In this document: positions 33,127-48,623 of the stretch, piece by piece
How positions within the stretch are numbered: the first letter of the stretch is position 1
Layout of the letters: the number at the start of each line of letters is the position of its first letter
Assembly (NCBI RefSeq): GCF_027923705.1
Contig: NZ_AP026442.1
Location: 2,914,001-2,978,000, forward strand
Source: Cellulomonas sp. NTE-D12
GTDB taxonomy: Bacteria; Actinomycetota; Actinomycetes; Actinomycetales; Cellulomonadaceae
Reading direction: 5' to 3'
Length of the DNA: 64,000 nt
The notes under the pieces: model-generated
Told to the model about the DNA's origin: nothing
Database searches by the model: none
Seen by the model: the letters and a program-made list of their open reading frames with translations, nothing else
Translations under genes and position numbers: made by a program

Positions 33127-33782
33127 GCACCCTTCACAGCGGTACGCACGAGGACCACGCCGCCCTTGGGGCCGGGGACGGCGCCCTTGACGAGCAGCAG
33201 ACCCCTCTCGGCGTCGACCGCGTGCACGGTCAGGTTCTGAACGGTCTGACGGGCGTTGCCCATCCGGCCGGCCATCCGCATGCCCTTGAACACGCGCGAC
33301 GGGGTGGAGGCCCCGCCGATCGAGCCCGGCTTGCGGTGGTTGCGGTGCGAACCGTGGGAAGCGCTGACGCCCTTGAAGCCGTGACGCTTCATCACACCGG
33401 CGGTGCCCTTGCCCTTGGTGGTGCCGGAGACGTCGACCGACTGGCCCGCCTCGAAGGCGGTCGCGGTCAGCTCCTGGCCGACCGAGTAGTCGGCGGCGTC
33501 CGCCGTGCGGATCTCGGCCACGTGCCGGCGGGGGGTGACCCCGGCCTTCTCGAAGTGGCCCTTGAGCGGCTTGGTGACCTTGCGCGGGTCGATCTGGCCG
33601 TAGGCCAGCTGCACCGCGACGTAGCCGTCGGCCTCAGCGGAGCGCACCTGCGTCACGACGTTCGTACCGACCTCGACGACCGTGACGGGGACGAGGCGGC
33701 CTGCCTCGTCCCACACCTGAGTCATGCCGAGCTTGGTGCCGAGCAGCGCCGTGACCGGGCGAGCGGTCTGCTGGGTTGCCAT
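33123..33782 (-). CDS. rplC: 50S ribosomal protein L3
   Basis: A 219-residue L3 (LLGTKLGMTQVWDEAGRLVP). HGFKGVSASHGSHRNHRKPG is the loop that reaches the peptidyl-transferase centre, and FKGMRMAGRMGN follows. It is 22 nt after rpsJ. Confidence 0.98.
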   Translation of the reverse strand: MATQQTARPVTALLGTKLGMTQVWDEAGRLVPVTVVEVGTNVVTQVRSAEADGYVAVQLAYGQIDPRKVTKPLKGHFEKAGVTPRRHVAEIRTADAADYSVGQELTATAFEAGQSVDVSGTTKGKGTAGVMKRHGFKGVSASHGSHRNHRKPGSIGGASTPSRVFKGMRMAGRMGNARQTVQNLTVHAVDAERGLLLVKGAVPGPKGGVVLVRTAVKGA

Positions 33783-33804
33783 GAAGATCAGTCCTTCCCA
33801 GCGA

Positions 33805-34113
33805 TCAGAGCTTGATCTCGATGTTCACGTCCGCAGGCAGGTCGAGACGCATGAGCGAGTCGACGGCCTTCGGCGTGGGGTCGATGATGTCGATCAGCCG
33901 CTTGTGCGTGCGCATCTCGAAGTGCTCGCGGCTGTCCTTGTACTTGTGGGGCGACCGGATGACGCAGAAGACGTTCTTCTCCGTCGGCAGCGGCACCGGG
34001 CCCACGACCTGCGCACCAGCTCGGGTCACCGTGTCGACGATCTTGCGCGCCGAGCTGTCGATGACCTCGTGGTCGTAGGACTTGAGCCGGATGCGGATCT
34101 TCTGTCCCGCCAT
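33805..34113 (-). CDS. rpsJ: 30S ribosomal protein S10 (NusE)
   Basis: A 102-residue S10 (MAGQKIRIRLKSYDHEVIDS), which also serves as NusE linking NusG to the ribosome. The VVGPVPLPTEKNVF and HFEMRTHKRLIDI segments are conserved. The ATG at 34113 matches the usual length. The upstream open frame is leader. First gene of the eleven-gene S10 cluster. Confidence 0.98.
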   Translation of the reverse strand: MAGQKIRIRLKSYDHEVIDSSARKIVDTVTRAGAQVVGPVPLPTEKNVFCVIRSPHKYKDSREHFEMRTHKRLIDIIDPTPKAVDSLMRLDLPADVNIEIKL

Positions 34114-34340
34114 GGCGTCGTCTACTTCTCTCTCTTCGAAACCGGTCCGTCCGACCCCCGCACTCGGGCGTGTCGCATTGAGCGACACACTCTCGCGCTG
34201 CGCACCGTCAGGTACGAGGTCAGTGGTTGCGGTCGAGCCCCTCACCGCCGGGTGACCCCGGGGTCCGTGGGCTCTCCACGTCGTCGCGCCCACCTGTCTG
34301 CGGCGCGCGAACGCACCACACCCCAGCGGGCAACCCCGAC

Positions 34341-34370
34341 AGTCTGCCAGACGCTCCCCCGATTGACCAA
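34341..34370 (-). promoter_or_regulatory. Predicted promoter of the S10 operon
   Basis: On the minus strand TTGGTC (34365-34370) and CAGACT (34341-34346) are 18 bp apart, a close match to actinobacterial housekeeping promoters. It gives a leader of about 220 nt containing a 7-bp stem with a 5-nt loop (34170-34176 with 34182-34188). The 428-bp gap 34114-34541 contains this promoter, the leader and the tuf terminator, and nothing else recognised. Confidence 0.55.
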
Positions 34371-34479
34371 ACCCGGGTCGGCACCGACTGCGTCACACGC
34401 GGAGCAGGCCGGATTCGGCCGCCGGAGCGACGACCCCGGACGCCCGACGATCTCCCGCGGACCGGCACCGGACGACAGA

Positions 34480-34512
34480 AGGACCCGGGTGCGGCGTGCG
34501 CACCCGGGCCCT
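34480..34512 (-). terminator. Terminator hairpin after tuf
   Basis: Arms 34480-34493 and 34499-34512 pair over 14 bp with one mismatch and a 5-nt loop, 29 bp past the tuf stop. It ends the rpsL-rpsG-fusA-tuf operon. Confidence 0.8.
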
Positions 34513-34541
34513 CTGCGTCGATCAGCCCCGAGGGGCGGTGA

Positions 34542-35735
<1,194 letters not shown>

Positions 35736-35857
35736 TGGGTGTCCTCCTCAGGACTTGGTAGAGATTGCCCGTCGTCGCCTACGAACGGTAGCCGACGAGC
35801 GTGCGGTCCTCCGGGTCGGGTGTGTTGCTGGTACTGCGAGGGTTCGACCCTCGGGAC

Positions 35858-37960
<2,103 letters not shown>

Positions 37961-38044
37961 GTTGTGTACGCCCCTTGTCGGTTGGCTCGGGTGGTCGGGC
38001 GGGGCGGCAGCCACGTGGGCCGCCGCCCCCCGACCCGCCGGTTG

Positions 38045-38515
38045 TTACCAGCGGTAGTGCGCGAAGGCGCGGTTGGACTCGGCCATCTTGTGCATGTCCT
38101 CGCGGCGCTTGACCGCGGCACCGAGGCCGTTCGATGCGTCCAGGATCTCGTTCATGAGGCGCTCGGTCATCGTCTTCTCGCGGCGGGCGCGGGAGAAGTC
38201 GGTGAGCCAGCGCAGGGCCAGGGTGGTGGCGCGCACCGGGCGCACCTCGACCGGGACCTGGTAGGTGGCGCCGCCGACACGACGGGACTTGACCTCGAGC
38301 GCGGGGCGCACGTTGTCGAGCGCGCGCTTCAGCACGACGACGGGGTCGCCGGAGGTCTTCTCGCGGACGCCCTCGAGGGCGCCGTACACGATGGACTCCG
38401 CGACGGTCTTCTTGCCGTCCAGCAGCACCTTGTTGATGAGCTGGGTGACGACGGGAGACCCGTAGACCGGGTCGACGACGAGCGGCCGACGAGGGGCCGG
38501 ACCCTTGCGAGGCAT
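38045..38515 (-). CDS. rpsG: 30S ribosomal protein S7
   Basis: A 156-residue S7 (MPRKGPAPRRPLVVDPVYGS), the nucleator of 30S head assembly. KTVAESIVYGALEGV, ALDNVRPALEVKSRRVGG and NRAFAHYRW are diagnostic. It starts 5 nt after the rpsL stop. The spacer after it has an 8-bp stem (38001-38029). Confidence 0.98.
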   Translation of the reverse strand: MPRKGPAPRRPLVVDPVYGSPVVTQLINKVLLDGKKTVAESIVYGALEGVREKTSGDPVVVLKRALDNVRPALEVKSRRVGGATYQVPVEVRPVRATTLALRWLTDFSRARREKTMTERLMNEILDASNGLGAAVKRREDMHKMAESNRAFAHYRW

Positions 38516-38520
38516 TGGAC

Positions 38521-38889
<369 letters not shown>

Positions 38890-39185
38890 TGCGTCTCCGT
38901 CTGTCGATGGATCTCTGGTCGACCGGACCCGTCACCCAGGACGGCCGGCAGGTTCCCGGATCGACGCTCGTCGCGCGACTACCCCGGCTGGTCTTGCGTC
39001 CCGCACCGACCCCCGCGCCCGGGCGTGTCGGCCCGGTCCTCCGCGGCGCGAACCAGGATGCTGTCCTGGTCGGTCGTGACGATCGGGCTGTCACCCGGTG
39101 CCGCTGCCACCGCCCCGGAACTGGTCCGAATCAGCGGCGCGATGCGTGCACGCACAAGGGCCCGACGACGCGGGCACGGTGTCCC

Positions 39186-39214
39186 AGGCTACCTGGCGGC
39201 CGAACAGGCGTCAA
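39186..39214 (-). promoter_or_regulatory. Predicted promoter of rpsL-rpsG-fusA-tuf
   Basis: On the minus strand TTGACG (39209-39214) and TAGCCT (39186-39191) are exactly 17 bp apart, the best-looking promoter in the window. The leader to rpsL is about 290 nt. The 425-bp gap 38890-39314 contains this promoter, the leader and the rpoC terminator, and nothing else recognised. Confidence 0.65.
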
Positions 39215-39263
39215 AGCAGCACGTGGGACGACGTGCCGGCAGGGCCAGCCCCGTGCAGGTGCG

Positions 39264-39299
39264 CCGAGGGGCCCGCCGGCGAACCGGCGGGCCCCTCGG
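39264..39299 (-). terminator. 16-bp perfect terminator after rpoC
   Basis: Arms 39264-39279 and 39284-39299 are exact complements. In the transcript the 4-nt loop reads UUCG, a stable tetraloop. It starts 15 nt past the rpoC stop. Confidence 0.88.
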
Positions 39300-39314
39300 G
39301 CGGTGCGATCGAGA

Positions 39315-43184
<3,870 letters not shown>

Positions 43185-43261
43185 GGGGTCCTACTTCCTT
43201 CGCATGCCGGCCTCGCGCTGTGCGGGCCGACGGACGGAATGGTGCAAGGGGTGCGGGCTGA

Positions 43262-43295
43262 CGGTGCGGGCCCCGCGTGGACGGGGCCCGCACCG
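43262..43295 (-). terminator. 14-bp hairpin between rpoB and rpoC (attenuator or processing site)
   Basis: Arms 43262-43275 and 43282-43295 are exact complements around a 6-nt loop and begin 10 nt past the rpoB stop. It looks like a terminator, yet rpoC has no obvious promoter of its own in the remaining roughly 75 bp. Confidence 0.6.
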
Positions 43296-43304
43296 GGCTC
43301 GTCG

Positions 43305-46300
43305 TCAGATCTCTTCGACGCTGCTCGCGTTGGGGCGGCGCGACAGGTCGATGCCGAGCTCCTCCGCCGCGCGGTAGACCTCGTCGTCGTTCTCCTTCAT
43401 GTCGATGGAGACGCCGTCCGAGGAGAGCACCTCGACGTTCAGGCAGAGCGACTGCATCTCCTTCAGCAGCACCTTGAACGACTCCGGGATGCCCGAGTCG
43501 GGGATGTTCTCGCCCTTGACGATCGCCTCGTAGACCTTCACGCGGCCCGGGACGTCGTCGGACTTGATGGTGAGCAGCTCCTGCAACGTGTACGCGGCGC
43601 CGTACGCCTCGAGCGCCCACACCTCCATCTCGCCGAACCGCTGGCCACCGAACTGGGCCTTACCGCCCAGGGGCTGCTGCGTGATCATCGAGTACGGACC
43701 GGTCGAACGGGCGTGGATCTTGTCGTCGACCAGGTGGTGGAGCTTGAGGATGTACATGTAGCCGACGGCCACCGGGTCCGGGAACGGCTCGCCGGAGCGG
43801 CCGTCGAACAGCCGGGCCTTGCCGTCGTGACCGACCATCCGCTCGCCGTCGCGGTTCGGCAGCGTGGAGCCGAGCAGACCCGTGAGGGTCTGCTCCGGCA
43901 CGCCGTCGAACACGGGGGTGGCGACCGGGGTGCCGGGCGCGGACTTCGCCGCGATGGCCGGGACCTCGTCCCGCCACTGCACGTCGCCCTCCGCGAGCGA
44001 GATGTCCCAGCCCTGCTTGGCGATCCACCCGAGGTGGACCTCGAGCACCTGGCCGACGTTCATGCGGCCGGGCACACCCATCGGGTTCAGGACGATGTCG
44101 ACCGGCGTCCCGTCCTCGAGGAACGGCATGTCCTCGGGGGGCAGGATGATCGAGATGACGCCCTTGTTGCCGTGACGACCGGCCAGCTTGTCACCGGCAG
44201 TGATCTTGCGGCGCTGGGCGATGTACACCCGGACCAGCTCGTTCACGCCGGCGGGCAGCTCGTCGCCGTCCTCGCGGTTGAAGGTGCGCACCTCGATGAC
44301 CGTGCCGGACTCGCCGTGCGGCACCTTCAGCGACGTGTCGCGGACCTCGCGGGCCTTCTCTCCGAAGATCGCGCGCAGCAGGCGCTCCTCCGGGGTCAGC
44401 TCGGTCTCGCCCTTGGGGGTGACCTTGCCGACCAGGATGTCGCCGGCGTTCACCTCGGCGCCGATGCGGATGATCCCGCGCTCGTCGAGGTCGGCCAGCA
44501 CCTCCTCGGAGACGTTCGGGATGTCCCGCGTGATCTCCTCGGGGCCCAGCTTGGTGTCGCGGGCGTCGACCTCGTGCTCCTCGATGTGGATCGAGGAGAG
44601 CACGTCCTCCTGCACCAGGCGCTGGCTCAGGATGATCGCGTCCTCGTAGTTGTGGCCCTCCCACGACATGAACGCGACCAGCAGGTTGCGACCGAGCGCG
44701 AGCTCGCCACCGTCCGTCGCCGGGCCGTCGGCCAGCACGGAGCCGGCCTCGACACGGTCGCCCTCGTTGACCAGGACACGCTGGTTGTAGCTGGTGCCCT
44801 GGTTGGAACGGCGGAACTTGGCCACCCGGTAGGAGCCGGTGGTCGCGTCGTCGTGCGCGATGGTGATCAGGTCGGCCGAGACCTCGGAGACCACACCCGG
44901 CTTCTCGGAGACGATGACGTCGCCCGCGTCGACCGCCGCACGCCACTCCATGCCGGTGCCGACCAGCGGCGCCTCGGAACGGACCAGCGGCACGGCCTGG
45001 CGCTGCATGTTCGCGCCCATGAGGGCACGGTTGGCGTCGTCGTGCTCGAGGAACGGGATCAGCGCCGTGGCGACGGAGACCATCTGCCGCGGGGAGACGT
45101 CCATGTAGTCGACGTTCTCGCCCGCGACGTACTCGATCTCGCCGCCCTTGACGCGGACCAGCACGCGCTCCTCGGCGAAGGTGTTGTCCGCCTTCAGCTC
45201 GGCGTTGGCCTGCGCGATGACGTGACGGTCCTCGTCGTCGGCGGTGAGGTAGTGCACCTCGTCCGTGACGACACCGTTGACGACCTTGCGGTACGGGGTC
45301 TCCACGAAGCCGAACGGGTTGATCCGGCCGTAGGTCGCGAGCGAGCCGATCAGACCGATGTTCGGACCCTCAGGGGTCTCGATCGGGCACATGCGGCCGT
45401 AGTGCGACGGGTGGACGTCACGGACCTCCATGCCGGCGCGGTCGCGGGACAGACCACCGGGGCCCAGGGCCGACAGGCGACGCTTGTGCGTCAGGCCGGC
45501 GAGCGGGTTGTTCTGGTCCATGAACTGCGACAGCTGGCTGGTGCCGAAGAACTCCTTGATGGAGGCGACGACCGGCCGGATGTTGATCAGGGTCTGCGGC
45601 GTGATCGCCTCGACGTCCTGGGTGGTCATCCGCTCGCGGACGACGCGCTCCATCCGGGACAGGCCCGTGCGGACCTGGTTCTGGATCAGCTCGCCGACGG
45701 CGCGGATGCGCCGGTTGCCGAAGTGGTCGATGTCGTCCGTCTCGACGCGGACCTCGATCGCCTCACCGTTGCGCACGCCCGCCATCGAGGTGCGGTCGAT
45801 GTGCAGGCTGGCCAGGTACTTGATCGTGGCGACTATGTCCTCGCGGGACAGCACCGAGTCGCTCAGCGCGGCGTCGCGGCCCAGCTTCTTGTTCAGCTTG
45901 TAGCGGCCGACCTTCGCCAGGTCGTAGCGCTTGGGGTTGAAGTAGAAGTTGTCCAGCAGCGCACGGCCGGCCTCGACCGTCGGCGGCTCGCCCGGGCGGA
46001 TCTTGCGGTACAGGTCGAGCAGGGACTCGTCCTGCGTCTGCACGTGGTCCTTGTCCAGCGTGTCGAGCACGGCCGGGAAGTCCGCGAACTCGGCACGGAT
46101 CTCGGAGTCCGTCATGCCGAGCGCCTTGAGCAGCACGGTGGCGTTCTGCTTGCGCTTGCGGTCGACGCGCACACCGACGTTGTCGCGCTTGTCGATCTCG
46201 AACTCGAGCCAGGCCCCGCGGCTCGGGATCATCTTCGCGGTCAGGACGTCCTTGTCGCTGGTCTTGTCGGCGACGCGCTCGAAGTACACGCCCGGCGAGC

Positions 46301-46811
46301 GGACCAGCTGGGAGACGACGACACGCTCGGTGCCGTTGATGATGAACGTGCCCTTGTCGGTCATCAGCGGGAAGTCGCCCATGAACACGGTCTGGCTCTT
46401 GATCTCACCAGTCGTGTAGTTGACGAACTCCGCCGTGACGAAGAGCGGTGCGGCGAAGGTGAAGTCCTTCTCCTTGCACTCGTCGGCCGTGTACTTCGCC
46501 GGCTCGAAGCGGTGCTCGCGGAAGGAGAGGGACATCGAACCGCCGAAGTCCTCGATCGGGGAGATCTCCTCGAAGATCTCCTCCAGACCGGCGGTCTGCG
46601 GGACGTCCTGGCGTCCCGTCTCGAGCGCGGCGGCCACCCGGGCCTGCCAGCGCTCGTTGCCGAGCAGCCAGTCGAAGCTCTCGGTCTGCAGCCCGAGCAG
46701 GTCCGGCACCTCGAGGGGCTCGGAGATCCTGGCGAAGGAGATGCGGCGAGAAGCGGTGCGAGTGGCGATGGCGTCGGCGGAGGGTGCAGAAGGGGTGCGC
46801 GAGGCAGCCAA
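43305..46811 (-). CDS. rpoB: RNA polymerase subunit beta
   Basis: A 1168-residue beta subunit. The start is taken as TTG at 46811 (M-AASRTPSAPSADAIATRT) because GGAAGGA lies about 7 nt upstream, no ATG/GTG is near, and homologues begin here. The rifampicin-binding region keeps Asp432 (FMDQNNPL), His442 (THKRRL) and Ser447 (RRLSALG), the sensitive-type residues. The EDAIILSQRLV and GRHGNKGV active-site segments are intact. It ends SRRPNASSVEEI. Confidence 0.98.
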   Translation of the reverse strand: MAASRTPSAPSADAIATRTASRRISFARISEPLEVPDLLGLQTESFDWLLGNERWQARVAAALETGRQDVPQTAGLEEIFEEISPIEDFGGSMSLSFREHRFEPAKYTADECKEKDFTFAAPLFVTAEFVNYTTGEIKSQTVFMGDFPLMTDKGTFIINGTERVVVSQLVRSPGVYFERVADKTSDKDVLTAKMIPSRGAWLEFEIDKRDNVGVRVDRKRKQNATVLLKALGMTDSEIRAEFADFPAVLDTLDKDHVQTQDESLLDLYRKIRPGEPPTVEAGRALLDNFYFNPKRYDLAKVGRYKLNKKLGRDAALSDSVLSREDIVATIKYLASLHIDRTSMAGVRNGEAIEVRVETDDIDHFGNRRIRAVGELIQNQVRTGLSRMERVVRERMTTQDVEAITPQTLINIRPVVASIKEFFGTSQLSQFMDQNNPLAGLTHKRRLSALGPGGLSRDRAGMEVRDVHPSHYGRMCPIETPEGPNIGLIGSLATYGRINPFGFVETPYRKVVNGVVTDEVHYLTADDEDRHVIAQANAELKADNTFAEERVLVRVKGGEIEYVAGENVDYMDVSPRQMVSVATALIPFLEHDDANRALMGANMQRQAVPLVRSEAPLVGTGMEWRAAVDAGDVIVSEKPGVVSEVSADLITIAHDDATTGSYRVAKFRRSNQGTSYNQRVLVNEGDRVEAGSVLADGPATDGGELALGRNLLVAFMSWEGHNYEDAIILSQRLVQEDVLSSIHIEEHEVDARDTKLGPEEITRDIPNVSEEVLADLDERGIIRIGAEVNAGDILVGKVTPKGETELTPEERLLRAIFGEKAREVRDTSLKVPHGESGTVIEVRTFNREDGDELPAGVNELVRVYIAQRRKITAGDKLAGRHGNKGVISIILPPEDMPFLEDGTPVDIVLNPMGVPGRMNVGQVLEVHLGWIAKQGWDISLAEGDVQWRDEVPAIAAKSAPGTPVATPVFDGVPEQTLTGLLGSTLPNRDGERMVGHDGKARLFDGRSGEPFPDPVAVGYMYILKLHHLVDDKIHARSTGPYSMITQQPLGGKAQFGGQRFGEMEVWALEAYGAAYTLQELLTIKSDDVPGRVKVYEAIVKGENIPDSGIPESFKVLLKEMQSLCLNVEVLSSDGVSIDMKENDDEVYRAAEELGIDLSRRPNASSVEEI

Positions 46812-46962
46812 GAGGGGTCCTTCCCTGCGGATCGAGTGCACGCTGCGCCGGTCCCGGCGAGATACGACCCCCCGGCCTCGGAACCACCCGGCGTCGCGCA
46901 CGAACGACGAAAGGAAGGCTCGGGTTATACGGGATCGCGGACACAGGCCAGCGCAAAGCGCG

Positions 46963-46992
46963 AGCATACTCGCTTCGGCGCACGCCGTCCAG
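46963..46992 (-). promoter_or_regulatory. Predicted rpoB-rpoC promoter
   Basis: On the minus strand CTGGAC (46987-46992) and TATGCT (46963-46968) are 18 bp apart. A second -10-like TATAAC lies at 46924-46929. This AT-richer stretch stands out from its surroundings. The rest of the 536-bp gap 46812-47347 holds the rplL terminator and about 250 bp in which I see nothing. Confidence 0.5.
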
Positions 46993-47270
46993 CAGCGCAC
47001 TCCCTCGTACACTCTCCGGCCGCTGCCCCGCGACCGACCACCACGCCCCCGACCCGATCGGCCGTGGACCTCAGGACACCGATGCCGGCGCCGTTGCCGT
47101 CCCCCCGCTGTCCCGCATGCTCACTCGTCGTGCTCCCGGCGGGCGAGCCCGACGGGTGCGGCCCGGTGAGCCGTGAGGCCCGGTCCGGTGTCGCCGCGGC
47201 CCATGATGGCACACGACGGTCCGCGCCGCCGCAGGCGCCCCTCGATCGGTGGACAGGGACGCCGGGCACG

Positions 47271-47308
47271 ACGAGGGCCCGCCCCCACGTGCGGGGACGG
47301 GCCCTCGT
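47271..47308 (-). terminator. Terminator hairpin after rplL
   Basis: An 11-bp outer stem (47271-47281 with 47298-47308) is extended inward by CCCC/GGGG after a one-base bulge. It lies 40 bp past the rplL stop, ending the rplJ-rplL operon before rpoB. Confidence 0.75.
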
Positions 47309-47347
47309 GCTGCCGGCGGCCGCGTCAGCGCGCGACCGCCGAGGGGG

Positions 47348-47737
47348 TCACTTGACCGAGACGGTCGCGCCAGCGCCCTCGAGGGCGGCGACGGCCTTGT
47401 CCGCGGCCTCCTTGTTGACACCCTCGAGAACCGGCTTCGGGGCGCCGTCGACGAGGTCCTTGGCCTCCTTCAGGCCGAGGCTCGTCAGGGCGCGCACCTC
47501 CTTGATGACCTGGATCTTCTTGTCGCCGACGGTCTCGAGGACGACGTCGAAGGAGGTCTTCTCCTCGACCTCCTCGGCCTCGGCGGCGCCACCGGCGGCC
47601 GGCGCGGACGCGACGGCGACGGGGGCGGCGGCGGTGACCTCGAAGGTCTCCTCGAACGCCTTGACGAACTCGGACAGCTCGATGAGCGTGAGCTCCTTGA
47701 ACGCGTCGATGAGCTCGGCGGTGGACAGCTTCGCCAT
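47348..47737 (-). CDS. rplL: 50S ribosomal protein L7/L12
   Basis: A 129-residue stalk protein. It has an N-terminal dimerisation helix region (LSTAELIDAFKELTLIELSE), an Ala/Pro-rich hinge (AAAPVAVASAPAAGG) and a C-terminal factor-binding domain (DKKIQVIKEVRALTSLGLKE and AKDLVDGAPKPV). It recruits EF-Tu and EF-G. It is 84 nt after rplJ. Confidence 0.98.
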   Translation of the reverse strand: MAKLSTAELIDAFKELTLIELSEFVKAFEETFEVTAAAPVAVASAPAAGGAAEAEEVEEKTSFDVVLETVGDKKIQVIKEVRALTSLGLKEAKDLVDGAPKPVLEGVNKEAADKAVAALEGAGATVSVK

Positions 47738-47821
47738 GGTGGCGGTTCCTTCCGTGTGGGCCCGCCGGTCGCGGCGACCGGCGGTGATGCTGGGGTTACG
47801 GGGTACGGCCGGAGCGGAAGC

Positions 47822-48355
47822 TCAGGCCGCGGACTGCTCGGACTCGTCGCGCTTGGCGCGCAGGGCCTCGACGGTGCGGACGGCCTGGGCCGCCGGCGCC
47901 GTGAACAGGTAAGCGGCCTGGTAGAGCTTGGCCTTCATCGCGCCGGCCGCCTTGGCCAGCAGAACCTCGCGGGACTCGAGGTCCGCGAGCTTGGTGACGT
48001 CCGCCGCGGTCAGGGAGCGGCCGTCGAGCACGCCCCCCTTGATGACCAGGGCGGGGTTCGCCTTGGCGAAGTCACGCAGACCCTTGGCGGTCGCAACCGG
48101 GTCACCGGTGACGAAGGCGATGGCGGACGGGCCCTTCAGCTCGTCCGCGAAGCCCTCGAGCCCGGCGTCCCTGGCCGCGATCGCGGTCAGCGTGTTCTTC
48201 ACCACGGCGTAGTTCGCGTTACCGCTGAGCGCCTTACGCAGCGACTTGAGCTGCGCGACGGTGAGCCCGCGGTACTCGGTCAGCAGCGCCGCGTTCGACC
48301 CACGGAACTGCTCCGTGAGCTCAGCGACCGCGGCTGCCTTGTCCGGCCTCGCCAT
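47822..48355 (-). CDS. rplJ: 50S ribosomal protein L10
   Basis: A 177-residue L10, start MARPDKAAAVAEL at 48355. ALLTEYRGLTVAQLKSLRKA and NYAVVKNTLTAIA are conserved. The C-terminal helix carries L7/L12 dimers. It usually lies soon after rplK-rplA. Here a four-gene island separates the two pairs. The roughly 200-nt leader contains a hairpin, consistent with L10 autoregulation. Confidence 0.97.
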   Translation of the reverse strand: MARPDKAAAVAELTEQFRGSNAALLTEYRGLTVAQLKSLRKALSGNANYAVVKNTLTAIAARDAGLEGFADELKGPSAIAFVTGDPVATAKGLRDFAKANPALVIKGGVLDGRSLTAADVTKLADLESREVLLAKAAGAMKAKLYQAAYLFTAPAAQAVRTVEALRAKRDESEQSAA

Positions 48356-48399
48356 GACGATCCTTCCGATGGTGGTGCCGCCGGTCTCCAGACGCACGA

Positions 48400-48426
48400 C
48401 GAGCCCCGGCGCAGGCGCGGGGCTCG
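48400..48426 (-). promoter_or_regulatory. Hairpin in the rplJ leader (candidate L10 autoregulatory element)
   Basis: CGAGCCCCG (48400-48408) pairs perfectly with CGGGGCTCG (48418-48426), 45 bp upstream of rplJ. L10 leaders that bind the L10-L12 complex are known in many bacteria. The assignment here is by position only. Confidence 0.45.
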
Positions 48427-48563
48427 GACGGGCTGCGCGCACGACGGCGCGGGACCGGGAACACTCACCTGCGCCGGTCTCCGCGTGAGCGGGACTTCGG
48501 ACGACGGGTCGGTCCCGCGGGGCGGGCACGACGAGCCGACGACCGGCGGTCTTGGGCGCGTCA

Positions 48564-48592
48564 ACGGTACGGCACGGTTCGGTGACAACCAA
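48564..48592 (-). promoter_or_regulatory. Predicted rplJ-rplL promoter
   Basis: On the minus strand TTGGTT (48587-48592) and TACCGT (48564-48569) are 17 bp apart. The site lies between the CHAT gene stop and rplJ, so rplJ-rplL need not depend on read-through from the island. Confidence 0.5.
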
Positions 48593-48623
48593 ATCCCGGT
48601 CGTCCGGCCGGGGGGTGCGGGGT

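Noticed and set aside
38890..39314. Extra small gene in the gap between rpsL and rpoC
   Set aside because: Open frames exist in both directions but lack a ribosome-binding site and any recognisable protein. The gap is explained by a promoter, a leader and a terminator.
46812..47270. Coding extension of rpoB upstream of TTG 46811
   Set aside because: The frame is open, but the translation is unlike any RpoB N-terminus and the predicted promoter elements lie within it.
48593..48623. Separate terminator for the CHAT gene
   Set aside because: Only 31 bp lie between its stop and the predicted rplJ -35. I found no stem of convincing length there, so read-through into rplJ remains possible.
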